Shown in pieces: positions 8,684-16,772 of a stretch of DNA of 64,000 nucleotides. The stretch is from assembly GCA_037718865.1 (NCBI GenBank), contig JBBJMP010000018.1, positions 1 through 64,000 on the forward strand, in the 5' to 3' direction. Each line of letters opens with the position of its first letter. Within the stretch, counting starts at the first letter, position 1. This DNA is from JADCRZ01 sp037718865 (GTDB lineage Bacteria > Bacteroidota > Bacteroidia > Chitinophagales > Chitinophagaceae). The notes under the pieces were generated by a model. That model made no database searches. It saw only the letters and a list, made by a program, of their open reading frames with translations, and had not been told where the DNA came from. The position numbers and the translations under genes are program-made.

Positions 8684-10574
8684 GTCGAGTAAGCAAGGGG
8701 AATTTCACCCCCTGCTCCTCACAGAACCGTACGTGAACCTCTTGATTCATACGGCTCTTCAAGAAAACGTTTTCAATTAGTAAGCTGGGCATACACTCCA
8801 ATGGGCAAACAGGCTGGGCTGCATCTTGTACAAGGTGTTTAGCCACTTACGGCTTTTGTACAGGTTCATCCGCTTGTTCCATTTGCACCACTTTTCCAGT
8901 CGTCTGTTTACAAAGCGCCAGATGCAGTTTAAATCCCGTTTAATTAAGGCACAGTAATAGTTTTGCCAGCCCCTTACCAAAGGGTTTAGCAAGTTAGCTA
9001 CTACATAAATGCTGCCTGTCCGGGTATGTAATTTAAGGCTGCGTACTTTATCCATTATTGCCTTCTTCGACTGCCTTGATGGCGATGGAAGGATAAGCAA
9101 CTTGCGCTCACCCCGCACTTTCACCCATTGTGGTTTAAATTCAAAACCACCCATTTCATACGTGTGGGTTTCCCCTTCTCTTGGGTTGGATTGGCTTCGG
9201 TCCAGACACACAATTTTGGTTTTAGTGGGATGAATCGTCAAGCCACAGTCCGTGAACCGTTTTGATAACTTGCCTAAAATGCTTTCAGCTATTTGTTTGC
9301 GCCTGGCATGGATGATGATATCATCTGCGTAGCGTTCAAAACGGATGCCCGGATAGTTTTTCAGCATCCAGCCATCAAACACCACATGCAGGTAAAGATT
9401 GGCTAACAACGGACTGATCACACCACCTTGTGGCGTGCCTGTTTGCGGTTGTGTGACACTCCCATCTTCATTTACCACACTTGCTTTTAACCACCTCATA
9501 ACGTACATGGCCACCCATTTCTCTTTACAGTAGAATGAGACAGCCTTTAACAATAAATCATGCGGTATGGTATCAAAATAACTTTTGATGTCAAGGGTGA
9601 TCACATATGGATACTGCTGGCTGTTATGCGCTGCCCTGGTAATGGCATGGTGCATACTTTTGCCGGGTCTGTACCCATATGAGTTTTGATGAAAATGAGG
9701 CTCCACGTATGCCTCCAGACACTGCCGTACTACCTGCTGGGCTATTCTGTCTAACACGGTAGGCAATCCCAACTTGCGCAGGCTGCCATCCTTTTTGGGG
9801 ATGCTTACTGCTTTAATCGCTTTTGGAAAATAACTGCCTGATGCAAGGCGTACCCACAACTGGTATAATAGCTGGCTACGGTGAGCATGTAAATACTCCC
9901 ACGTCATGCCATCTATTCCGGCTGCCTCTCCTCCTTGCTTTACCCGGCTGTACGCCTCCCATACCATTGAGGTACTGATGGGTACGCTTACTCCTTGTTT
10001 TGAAAACAGTTCAATCATCGCTTTCGCTTGTTTTGTGTTATTCAAATTTTTGTTCTCTTGTGTACCCCTTTGCTCTGCATATTTTCATACGCTTCATCGC
10101 TACTACGGATACATCCGCCCCTGAGATAGTTTATGAAGCACTATTACAACTTACGGGTGCTCCGTTTGTTGCCTTATACTCTATGCCCTTTCGTACGTCC
10201 TGGCGAACCTGCAGACGTGTTTACCTATTAAGACATATTCAACTAATCCCAGGTTCTCCAGTTCCGTTCCTGAGCCTGTCTGTAAGTCCCGGTAGCTTTA
10301 TCCCGGATGCAGTTAACACTTCTGGCAACTTATAACGAATGTTAACCCCGTCGAAACAATCATGTGCATCGTTTCTTTTTGCATCACTTAGCAATTATCG
10401 AGACCTCACAGCTACTTCACTGTACGTTCGGCTCTTACAGACACACCTGTTGTATCGTTCACCACCCTGCTTCTTAAAGCAATGCAGCATACAACCGGTT
10501 TGATGGTGAAGGTTGCTCCGCTTCTCCCACCGAGGGGCCTTCCCTCATCTCAAAAACAGCTTCGCTGGACACAC
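8684..10574 (-). mobile_element. Group II intron inserted in the left core of an attC-like site
   Basis: The intron is read on the minus strand. The 5' end GUGUGUCC at 10574 fits the GUGYG rule, and the 3' end UACUCGAC is at 8691-8684. Domain V is visible as GAGCCGTATGA...TACGGTTCTGTGAG at about 8715-8760, followed by a domain VI hairpin GGGGGTGAAATTCCCC. About 530 bases before the RT gene hold domains I-IV. The boundaries were chosen because removing this span restores the cassette's core complement. Insertion is on the bottom strand between GT and T of the core, as described for group IIC-attC introns; the class is not proven here. Confidence 0.75.
8777..10045 (-). CDS. ltrA: Group II intron reverse transcriptase/maturase
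   Basis: The 422-residue protein reverse-transcribes and helps splice its host intron. RT blocks are clear: GGEAAGIDGMTWEYL, IPKKDGSLRKLGLPTVLDRIAQ, NSYGYRPGKS, LDIKSYFDTIPH, GTPQGGVISPLLANLYL, the active-site RYADDIIIHA, and LTIHPTKTKIV. A maturase X region follows (LVRGWQNYYC, FVNRRLEKWCKWNK). No HNH endonuclease domain is present, which is usual for short RTs of introns that use single-stranded or hairpin targets. The open frame is undamaged and the intron may still be mobile. Confidence 0.92.
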   Translation of the reverse strand: MNNTKQAKAMIELFSKQGVSVPISTSMVWEAYSRVKQGGEAAGIDGMTWEYLHAHRSQLLYQLWVRLASGSYFPKAIKAVSIPKKDGSLRKLGLPTVLDRIAQQVVRQCLEAYVEPHFHQNSYGYRPGKSMHHAITRAAHNSQQYPYVITLDIKSYFDTIPHDLLLKAVSFYCKEKWVAMYVMRWLKASVVNEDGSVTQPQTGTPQGGVISPLLANLYLHVVFDGWMLKNYPGIRFERYADDIIIHARRKQIAESILGKLSKRFTDCGLTIHPTKTKIVCLDRSQSNPREGETHTYEMGGFEFKPQWVKVRGERKLLILPSPSRQSKKAIMDKVRSLKLHTRTGSIYVVANLLNPLVRGWQNYYCALIKRDLNCIWRFVNRRLEKWCKWNKRMNLYKSRKWLNTLYKMQPSLFAHWSVCPAY

Positions 10575-10849
10575 ACAAAAGTATTTGCTAAAGCAGGGCT
10601 GGACAATGAAACCTTCGGCATTAGCAATGTGGCATCAGTAGTTCGGGCTGACATTTATAAATTTGGCTTTTAGCTGTTGACATCAACCTTATATTTTCAA
10701 TTGGGCATTTGTACCGGGCAGGACGTTCAATGAATTCCCTGCCTTCCTTTGGACTTTTCTTTGAATAATTCATATACTATTACTACTATTATAATGGGGG
10801 TTGCAAGGGGGTGTTAATAATTCCCAATTATGTTAATAATTTTGAAAGT

Positions 10850-10990
10850 ACAAAGCAGGGTGAACTTACCTGCCTTCTAGTCTTCGAGGACTTGTTTGCG
10901 TATTAGTCCCTGCTTTTACTTTTCTTGCTCCGGGTCCAGCTAGAATTATCTCTTTGAACTATCAAAGGTTTTTGACAAGAGCAAGTTTTT
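10850..10990 (+). ncRNA. Predicted bridge RNA of IS110 copy 2
   Basis: This is the same RNA as at 4960-5100, shifted by 5890 bases. Its left guide CCTGCC matches CCTGCC at 10738-10743 and its right guide TTTGCG is complementary to CGCAAA at 12050-12055. Confidence 0.72.
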
Positions 10991-11017
10991 TTTATAACAT
11001 TTAATCATCATATAATT

Positions 11018-12010
11018 ATGAAGGCATGGGATTTTACATTAGGGGTTGATGTATCAAAAAATACGCTGGATATTAGTTGCTCTGAACTTAATGAGCACAT
11101 TAAAATTCGCAATGGAACAGAGGGCTTTGTATTATTTTTAAAATGGTGCAGGAACTTAAAAATCGATCTGCGAAGGAGTTTTCTGGTAATGGAATATACC
11201 GGTGGTTACGAGTATAAACTGCTGCAATTTTGCGAAGCACAAAAGATTCTGTATACAAGAATACCCGGTCTGGCAATCAAAAAGTCTTTAGGCATTACAA
11301 GAGGTAAAAATGATAAAGTGGATTCCGCCAGGATAGCTCAGTATGGAGAAGAGAAACATAAGTTGTTGAAAGCTTCAAAGCCGGTAAATGCAGCGATAGT
11401 AAGCCTTAAGGAGTTACTTAGCTTTAGAAAAAGATTGGTCAGGGAGAATGCCGGGTATCAATCCTCTATTAAAGAACGTGAGCATATGTACGGTGCAAAC
11501 AAAAAAGATATCGTTGTAAAAACCCTGGAACAAAAACAAAAAGCGAATATAAAAAGTATTGAAGTTGTGGAAGTGGCAATGATGAAAATTGTGGCAAAGG
11601 ATGAAAAGATTAGTACCAACTATATGCTCATAACGAGTATAAGGGGTATCGGGAAAGTGAACGGATTGATGACAATAGCATATACGGAAAACTTCACTAG
11701 TTTTGATAATCCGAGAAGTTATGCTGTCTATGCTGGTGTAGTTCCATTTGACTTTAGTTCCGGAACGAGCATAAAGGGAAGGAAAAGAGTGAGTCACATA
11801 GCTAATAAAGAATTGAAGCAGGAGCTAAACCAGGCCGCACGCAGTGCAATGCAATGGGATAAAGAAATCAGCAGCTACGGGCAAAGGAAGCTGCAAACAA
11901 AATGCTACAAGATAGTACTCAACAACATCAAATTCAAATTAATATTAAGAATGTTTGCGGTAGTTAAAAAAGGGGAAATGTATGTGGATAACTATAAAAA
12001 AGCATGTTGA
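11018..12010 (+). CDS. IS110-family transposase (DEDD recombinase), copy 2
   Basis: The 330-residue product is identical to that of 5128-6120, with all D-E-D-D residues and the C-terminal serine region intact. Perfect identity of two copies points to recent transposition. Confidence 0.9.
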   Translation: MKAWDFTLGVDVSKNTLDISCSELNEHIKIRNGTEGFVLFLKWCRNLKIDLRRSFLVMEYTGGYEYKLLQFCEAQKILYTRIPGLAIKKSLGITRGKNDKVDSARIAQYGEEKHKLLKASKPVNAAIVSLKELLSFRKRLVRENAGYQSSIKEREHMYGANKKDIVVKTLEQKQKANIKSIEVVEVAMMKIVAKDEKISTNYMLITSIRGIGKVNGLMTIAYTENFTSFDNPRSYAVYAGVVPFDFSSGTSIKGRKRVSHIANKELKQELNQAARSAMQWDKEISSYGQRKLQTKCYKIVLNNIKFKLILRMFAVVKKGEMYVDNYKKAC

Positions 12011-12144
12011 TTTTAAAACAAATTTGGTAATTTAAGTATCCTAGAATACGCAAATACTCAACGTTAGCGGCAATGCTTTTTGCAAACATTCCTTGAACGA
12101 CAGCAGGACATAAAACGCTATCTTCATGCCGAAATAAATACAGC

Positions 12145-12583
12145 ATGAAACTTGATCGGTACGAATTAAAGTCTGACGATCAGCTTACCACTTTTGAATT
12201 TCTAAGCGAAGGACCTAAGGGAAGATTGAGAAGATCTTTATAATCTTGCCTTTGGTGACCGAAACCAATTGACAGGTGAAATTGACGACAAAACAATTAC
12301 GGACAATGGCGATAGCGAAAAAGTGCTTGCCAGTGTTGTGGCAGCGGTCTATGCTTTTTGTGACCGCTTTCCTAAGGTGTGGATTTATGCCACAGGCAGC
12401 TCGGCAGCCAGGACTCGGCTTTACAAGATGGGCATAAACAAGTATTTTGACACGGTGCAGGCGGACTTTGAAATATTCAGACAGACCCAAAGTGAATGGG
12501 AACGATACATAAAAGGAAAGGATTATCAAGCATTCGTTATTCAGCGAAAAAACTTAAATTTGGACAATGAAAAGCATCCTTGA
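12145..12583 (+). pseudogene. DUF6934-like protein gene, broken by a small deletion
   Basis: The first part (12145-12246) reads MKLDRYELKSDDQLTTFEFLSEGPKGRL and then stops. A second frame from about 12234 continues DLYNLAFGDRNQLTGEIDD, NGDSEKVLASVVAAVYAF and YATGSSAARTRLYKMGI to 12583. Together they match my recollection of DUF6934, a small family common in Bacteroidota and often paired with a short downstream gene, but about a dozen residues between GPKGR and DLYNLAF are missing and the frame is lost. The following 54-residue gene overlaps its end. Confidence 0.65.
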
Positions 12584-12731
12584 ATTAAACGATAAAAAAT
12601 TACCGGTTGTCCGCATTGACAAATCGTTAAACAAATACAGCAATGTGGCACTTTTTCCTGAGAAAGTGGAAAAAGCAAGGAAGGCATTTGAAACAATCGG
12701 TCTACCTGATCTTCATAAGCACAGCCGCTAA
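12567..12731 (+). CDS. Small partner protein of the DUF6934 gene
   Basis: This 54-residue frame starts MKSILELNDKKLPVVRID and overlaps the end of the DUF6934 frame by 17 bases. Small basic-acidic proteins of this kind follow DUF6934 genes elsewhere and the pair may be a toxin-antitoxin-like unit, though this is inference. The last codons AGC CGC TAA lie inside the attC left core GCCGCTAAC, so the recombination site supplies the stop codon. No promoter of its own is evident. Confidence 0.6.
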   Translation: MKSILELNDKKLPVVRIDKSLNKYSNVALFPEKVEKARKAFETIGLPDLHKHSR

Positions 12732-12732
12732 C

Positions 12733-14380
12733 CATGCATCCTATGTACCTTAGGTGATTGAGACCAGTTAATATGGTAGGATTTATATTATTTCTTTTGA
12801 AAGAGAAAGATTAATACCTGGATTAACCTTTCCCCTTCGCAAGATTTTTTTCCTTCATCAAAATTAATGTTTTTATCAACACACCTAGCATCCTATGAGT
12901 AGTCAAATAATTTTGTTCGTTGAAACAAAATAAACGCTACAAGTCTCTTTTATTTTTGTTCAGTATTTGTGCTTAGCCCTCTAATTTGTAGGGGTGGCGC
13001 AAATCAGGTGCTACATTCTTAGTCGAAGAAAATACTTCGCTCTTTGATTATTCATGCGATAACAAATTTTGTTTAGTAGTCAACCTGCGGTTTTATTTTT
13101 TCATATGTTGATGTATAAATATTTTTATTTTCATCTTTTAAAAGAACCCCGCTACAGACTTAGCGACGTGTATTCGCATACACATGCAAGGTTTAGTAGT
13201 CAGGATTCTTTATTATTTCACCAGCCCGTATTCATAAGACTGTTGGTTGATAAGAACATAGCGAATCCGGTTCAGCAGTTTCCTGGCTATCTTAATGATT
13301 ACAATACTACTATCTTTTCGTTTGACTTGTTCCTGGAAATATAGCGCCATAGCAGGATCTGTGCGTTTGGCTGTCCAGGCGCTTTCCACCAGGTCGCTGC
13401 GTAGCTGGCGATGCTTTCTTACGGTCAGCGTTAACTTGTTCTCTTTTTGGCCGCTACTTTGCTCCATGGGCAACAAGCCAACAAAACTGTTCAGGTGATA
13501 GAAAGTAGCAAACCGTTTAACCTCACCAATTTCTACCAGAATGCTGGCGGCAGTCAATGGACCAATTCCTGGAATAGTACGTAGTAAATAGTAATTCTTT
13601 TTATAGCGTTCTTCCCGCATCATTTTCCGAATCGCGGTACTGATGCTTAGCAGTTCTTTGCGCAAGAACTCCATTTGGTGAATCATATAGTTTACTGCAG
13701 TTCTTCTGCTCACCTGTTTACAATCAATGGCCTTTAACCAGTTAATAAAGTTATAGCTCCAGCTGGCATTATCGTACTGTTCCGGTATGTCAATACCACT
13801 GAATGCCAGGCAACCTTTGATCCGGTTTTTGCAACGACACAGATCTTTCCAGATCCTTTTGCGATGCCTGAAAAATACGCGATCTGCTTCTTGTTGTTCA
13901 TCAGGAATGTAGATCCCGTGTAATACGCCTGATTGTAAGCGAAGAGCGAGATTGCGGGCATCACGCGGGTCAGTCTTTTGCAGCGTGTCTTTCTGAGATT
14001 TTGGAATATCAGCAGGATTTACCACCAGGCATTCTATTCCAAGGCGGGTTAGCTGCCTTTGAATCCAAAACCCAAATTTACCAGCCTCATAGGCGGCTTT
14101 ATAATGAGCATTGGGATAGTTCTTTTTTAAGTAGTCGGCCATGATAGTTGGATTTGGTTTCTGATGGACGTTTTTGATAAACATGTCATTCAAATGAATT
14201 CCTAAATTCCAACTGTCTTTATGAACATCCATACCCACGTAGATGGTTTGTCCTGCGAAATTTGCTGTAATTTTATGCATAGCTGTTGAGGTTTTAATAA
14301 TAAAATTAAAAGTTACTGTAGCGGTTTTATATTGTCTACTTTTTTAACTGCCTCAACAGTTTTTAAGGTTACATGGAGAC
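12733..14380 (-). mobile_element. IS110-family element (second type) directly after an attC left core
   Basis: The element starts immediately after the AAC of the attC left core. A related but diverged copy at 31415 also starts immediately after such a core (GCGCCCAAC). It has about 480 bases of non-coding DNA after the transposase gene (12733-13212) and about 100 before it, the reverse of the 4855 element. This layout fits IS1111-type members, in which the guide RNA is placed downstream of the gene, so 12733-13212 is the place to look for it. Confidence 0.75.
13213..14280 (-). CDS. IS110-family transposase, second type
   Basis: The 355-residue DEDD recombinase shows VGMDVHKDSWNLGI, YEAGKFGFWI and KTDPRDARNLAL in the RuvC-like part. 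The Tnp20 part has LLRTIPGIGPLTAASIL, NSFVGLLPMEQSSGQKEN and RQLRSDLVESAW. It is intact and only distantly similar to the 330-residue transposases in this window. It reads opposite to the cassettes. Confidence 0.9.
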   Translation of the reverse strand: MHKITANFAGQTIYVGMDVHKDSWNLGIHLNDMFIKNVHQKPNPTIMADYLKKNYPNAHYKAAYEAGKFGFWIQRQLTRLGIECLVVNPADIPKSQKDTLQKTDPRDARNLALRLQSGVLHGIYIPDEQQEADRVFFRHRKRIWKDLCRCKNRIKGCLAFSGIDIPEQYDNASWSYNFINWLKAIDCKQVSRRTAVNYMIHQMEFLRKELLSISTAIRKMMREERYKKNYYLLRTIPGIGPLTAASILVEIGEVKRFATFYHLNSFVGLLPMEQSSGQKENKLTLTVRKHRQLRSDLVESAWTAKRTDPAMALYFQEQVKRKDSSIVIIKIARKLLNRIRYVLINQQSYEYGLVK

Positions 14381-14690
14381 TTAGCGCCAGCAGGGCGGGA
14401 CGTTGGAGCAATCAGCCGCAGTCCGTTCATCAGCATTGGTCCCGGCCGGAGGTTAGTGATGGGGCTATTTGTTCATAATTATATATAAGTTTTTCAAACC
14501 AGCAGTGGTGCCGGGCAAGACATCATCAAATGCCCTGCTATCGCCAATGCGTACTCGTTAGCGGAAATTTTTGGACGACACTATACAATTGAAACAGGTT
14601 GCATGAAATTTACTTTGATAAAACAAAAAATTAAAACGGGTAAGCCGAAAACCGATTAGAGTAGGCACAAACAATCTAAATTAAAAAAAA

Positions 14691-14957
14691 ATGGCAACAG
14701 TAATAACCCGTCACAAAGTTGGCGACATTAATGCCTGGATAAAAGGTCATCAGGAACGGTTAGAAATATTTGCTCCTGCCATGACAAGTTACAAAGCTTT
14801 TCAGGATGTGGATGACCCCAATTCAGTAGTTTTGGTAATTGAAACTACCAATTTAGAATTGCTTGGTGCTATTATAAATGACCCAAAAAATCAAGCATTA
14901 AAAGACAAGCACACCGTATTGGAGCCAATTACCATGTCAATGGAAATAAATTTTTAG
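14691..14957 (+). CDS. Small hypothetical cassette protein, ABM-like
   Basis: The 88-residue protein has the pattern VITRHKVGDINAWI...HTVLEPITMSMEI, which could be a small ferredoxin-like alpha/beta fold of the antibiotic-biosynthesis-monooxygenase type, but no catalytic residue can be named. It is the only gene between junctions G14557 and G15235. It starts 134 bases after the junction with a GC-poor leader and an A-rich stretch (ttaaaaaaaa) before the ATG. No signal peptide is seen. Confidence 0.6.
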   Translation: MATVITRHKVGDINAWIKGHQERLEIFAPAMTSYKAFQDVDDPNSVVLVIETTNLELLGAIINDPKNQALKDKHTVLEPITMSMEINF

Positions 14958-15046
14958 ATAAATTTTCATAGGTCTATCAATCGATAGCCTATAAAATTAC
15001 TTTATAATTTATTTTTGAAAGTGCAGTCATTGCATATAAATAAAAC

Positions 15047-15242
15047 TTCCGCTAACCTCGGTTTGCTAAAGGTGGGGCTTGACGAGTAACAATCAGCTAT
15101 AATTGCTATTGTACATTGGTTCGCGCGGGACGTTATAATTCAGCAATAGAATAAACAATGAGCTATTAATTATAAATTTGGCTTCGGCCCCGGCGGGACT
15201 TCATAAATTCCCCACCTGCTGCAAGCCGTCTAACGTTGTGCG
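15047..15242 (+). other. attC-like site of the 88-residue-protein cassette (intact)
   Basis: The left core TTCCGCTAAC (15047-15056) is the exact complement of the cassette start GTTAGCGGAA (14557). The stem CTCGGTTTGC...GGTGGGGC pairs with CCCCACCTGCTGCAAGCCG near 15209-15228, and the site closes at GTTGTGCG (G15235). At about 196 bp it is one of the best preserved sites. Confidence 0.8.
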
Positions 15243-15279
15243 TTATCTTGAAGAGGTACTATAAAACCAACTCACTACA

Positions 15280-16365
15280 TTGAAAATGAAATTGATATTT
15301 ATTTCATGCTTTTTATACTTGGCTTTCATAAATGCTTATAGCCAGCCCTCAACCCATTCAGCCGATGAAAAAACGTTTTTGTTAGGAAATTTTCATTTGG
15401 AAAGTGGTGTTACACTCCCTAATGCTTTTATAAAGTATGTAACTTATGGTTCACTCAATAAAGAGAAAAGCAATGGCATTTTACTTCCTTCCTTTTTCAC
15501 CTCAGATTACCGCGGCTATAATGCAATCATCGGAAACGGAAAGGCACTGGATACAACTAAATATTTCCTGATCCTTTCAGAACTTTTTGCGAACGGACAT
15601 TCTTCTTCTCCAAGCAACACCCCTGCACCTTACAACGGACCCCTTTTTCCTTTTATCTCTATACGGGATAATGTAAACGCTACCTATGCACTTATCACGA
15701 AACAATTTCAATTGTTTACACTTAAATCTGTTATTGGCTTTTCGATGGGAGCAGAACAAGCGTTTCAATGGGCTGTAAGTTATCCTGAAGTGGTACAGAG
15801 TATCGTTGCATACTGCGGTACGGCAAAAACATATCCGCATGGTTTCGTACGACTGGAAAGCGCTATCAGTGCTCTCAAAGCCGATGAAGACTGGAACAAA
15901 GGCTATTACCAAAAGCCGCCTCTGAAAGGATTGAAGGCATGGTCGTTGCATTGGGCTTCTTGGTTTTTGTCCCAGGAATGGTATAGGAAGGAAATGTATA
16001 AGCAAATGGGTTTCCCGACGTTGGATAGTTTCTTACATGCCCGTATAACAGGTGATGAAGGCATTGACGCCAATGACAGAATTTCGCAAGCCATAACATG
16101 GCAGAAACATGATATATCCCAAACGACAGCTTTTGATGGAAATATAGAAAAGGCTCTGGCAGCTATTAAATGTAGAGTTTTGTATATGCCATCACAAACC
16201 GACTTGTATTTTCCTTTAACGGATGCAGAATATGAAAAAGACTTTATACCTAATATCGAGTTTGTTCCCATTCCATCTATTTGGGGGCATTTTGCGGGAT
16301 CAGGCAGAAATCCCGAAGACAATCAGTTTCTAAACACAAAAATTAGAGCATTTTTATTAAGATGA
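15280..16365 (+). CDS. Secreted alpha/beta hydrolase, MetX (homoserine acetyltransferase)-like
   Basis: The 361-residue protein has an N-terminal signal peptide (LIFISCFLYLAFINAYSQ) and an alpha/beta-hydrolase fold of the homoserine O-acetyltransferase group. The nucleophile elbow is GFSMGAEQA, and the late acid-histidine pair is likely in PSQTDLYFP and IWGHFAGSG. A secreted location argues against a role in methionine synthesis; a periplasmic esterase-like enzyme is more likely. It starts 44 bases after junction G15235, and 1 base separates its stop codon from the attC left core. Confidence 0.75.
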   Translation: MKMKLIFISCFLYLAFINAYSQPSTHSADEKTFLLGNFHLESGVTLPNAFIKYVTYGSLNKEKSNGILLPSFFTSDYRGYNAIIGNGKALDTTKYFLILSELFANGHSSSPSNTPAPYNGPLFPFISIRDNVNATYALITKQFQLFTLKSVIGFSMGAEQAFQWAVSYPEVVQSIVAYCGTAKTYPHGFVRLESAISALKADEDWNKGYYQKPPLKGLKAWSLHWASWFLSQEWYRKEMYKQMGFPTLDSFLHARITGDEGIDANDRISQAITWQKHDISQTTAFDGNIEKALAAIKCRVLYMPSQTDLYFPLTDAEYEKDFIPNIEFVPIPSIWGHFAGSGRNPEDNQFLNTKIRAFLLR

Positions 16366-16366
16366 C

Positions 16367-16376
16367 AACGCACAAC
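16367..16376 (+). other. attC left core of the hydrolase cassette; rest replaced by IS91-type DNA
   Basis: AACGCACAAC is the exact complement of this cassette's start GTTGTGCGTT (15235). The stem that should follow is absent because IS91-type sequence begins here. Confidence 0.6.
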
Positions 16377-16420
16377 ATTAAGCGTATTGAAGAAAGCCCC
16401 CGGATTTAAAGAATGATTTA

Positions 16421-16462
16421 AAAAATAAAAGAGCCCTGGAAATTAATACTTCGGGGCTTTTT
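16421..16462 (-). terminator. Terminator-like hairpin near the IS91-type end
   Basis: AAAGAGCCC and GGGGCTTTTT flank a loop of about 22 bases, so a G/C-rich stem is bordered by A and T runs and could work on both strands. The same hairpin recurs at about 28382-28423. It may be part of the IS91 end structure rather than a true terminator. Confidence 0.35.
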
Positions 16463-16772
16463 GCAATACGGTGTTCAGCGACACCGGCTATAATAACGTC
16501 TGTGATTTGGGTAAGGTGTTTTGTATTGTTTTTGGGAAGGTTGCTATATGAATGTACGGTTACCAATCAGGATTTTTGCTTATAGTTAGCTGCATGCTCT
16601 GCATAATATCCCCTACCCAAAAACGAACTTTGTTGTTGGAGAAATAAAATAATTTGTAAGTGTTATGTGGTCTTATTAACAGTAGCATATTTTCTTTTTA
16701 TTTTGGGAGAACCCCTGTTACGCAGATCTGCCACATCTACCAGGCAGCCATTGTGATAAATCAATGTTTTTA

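Larger units (their letters stand above)
10745..12054 (+). mobile_element. IS110-family element, copy 2, inside another attC-like right arm
   Basis: The sequence appears identical to 4855-6164 and is inserted at the equivalent point, between CCCTGCC and GCAAA, of a different attC-like site. The two flanking sites differ in sequence outside that window, so this is independent insertion at a shared target rather than duplication of the whole region. Confidence 0.87.
8671..12070 (+). other. attC-like site of the SLATT cassette, interrupted by a group II intron and IS110
   Basis: Splicing out the intron (8684-10574) joins CAGCCA (8678-8683) to AC (10575), recreating CAGCCAAC, the complement of this cassette's start GTTGGCTG (6173). 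The left stem AGTATTTGC...GCAGGG (10581-10607) pairs with CCCTGCC (10737-10743) and GCAAATACT (12050-12058), which IS110 copy 2 separates. Without the two insertions the site is about 198 bp and ends at GTTAGCGG (G12063). Confidence 0.75.
12724..14564 (+). other. attC-like site of the DUF6934 cassette, interrupted by a second IS110 type
   Basis: The left core GCCGCTAAC (12724-12732) complements the cassette start GTTAGCGGC (12063). The site resumes at 14381 with TTAGCGCCAGCAGGGCGGG and closes at CCCTGCTATCGCCAATGCG followed by TACTCGTTAGCGG (G14557). Without the insertion it is about 190 bp, and its right arm shows what the IS110-copy-1 target looks like when intact. Confidence 0.75.

Noticed and set aside
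9906..10335. Plus-strand frames opposite the intron RT and in intron domains I-III
   Set aside because: They lie in structured intron RNA or antisense to the RT gene.
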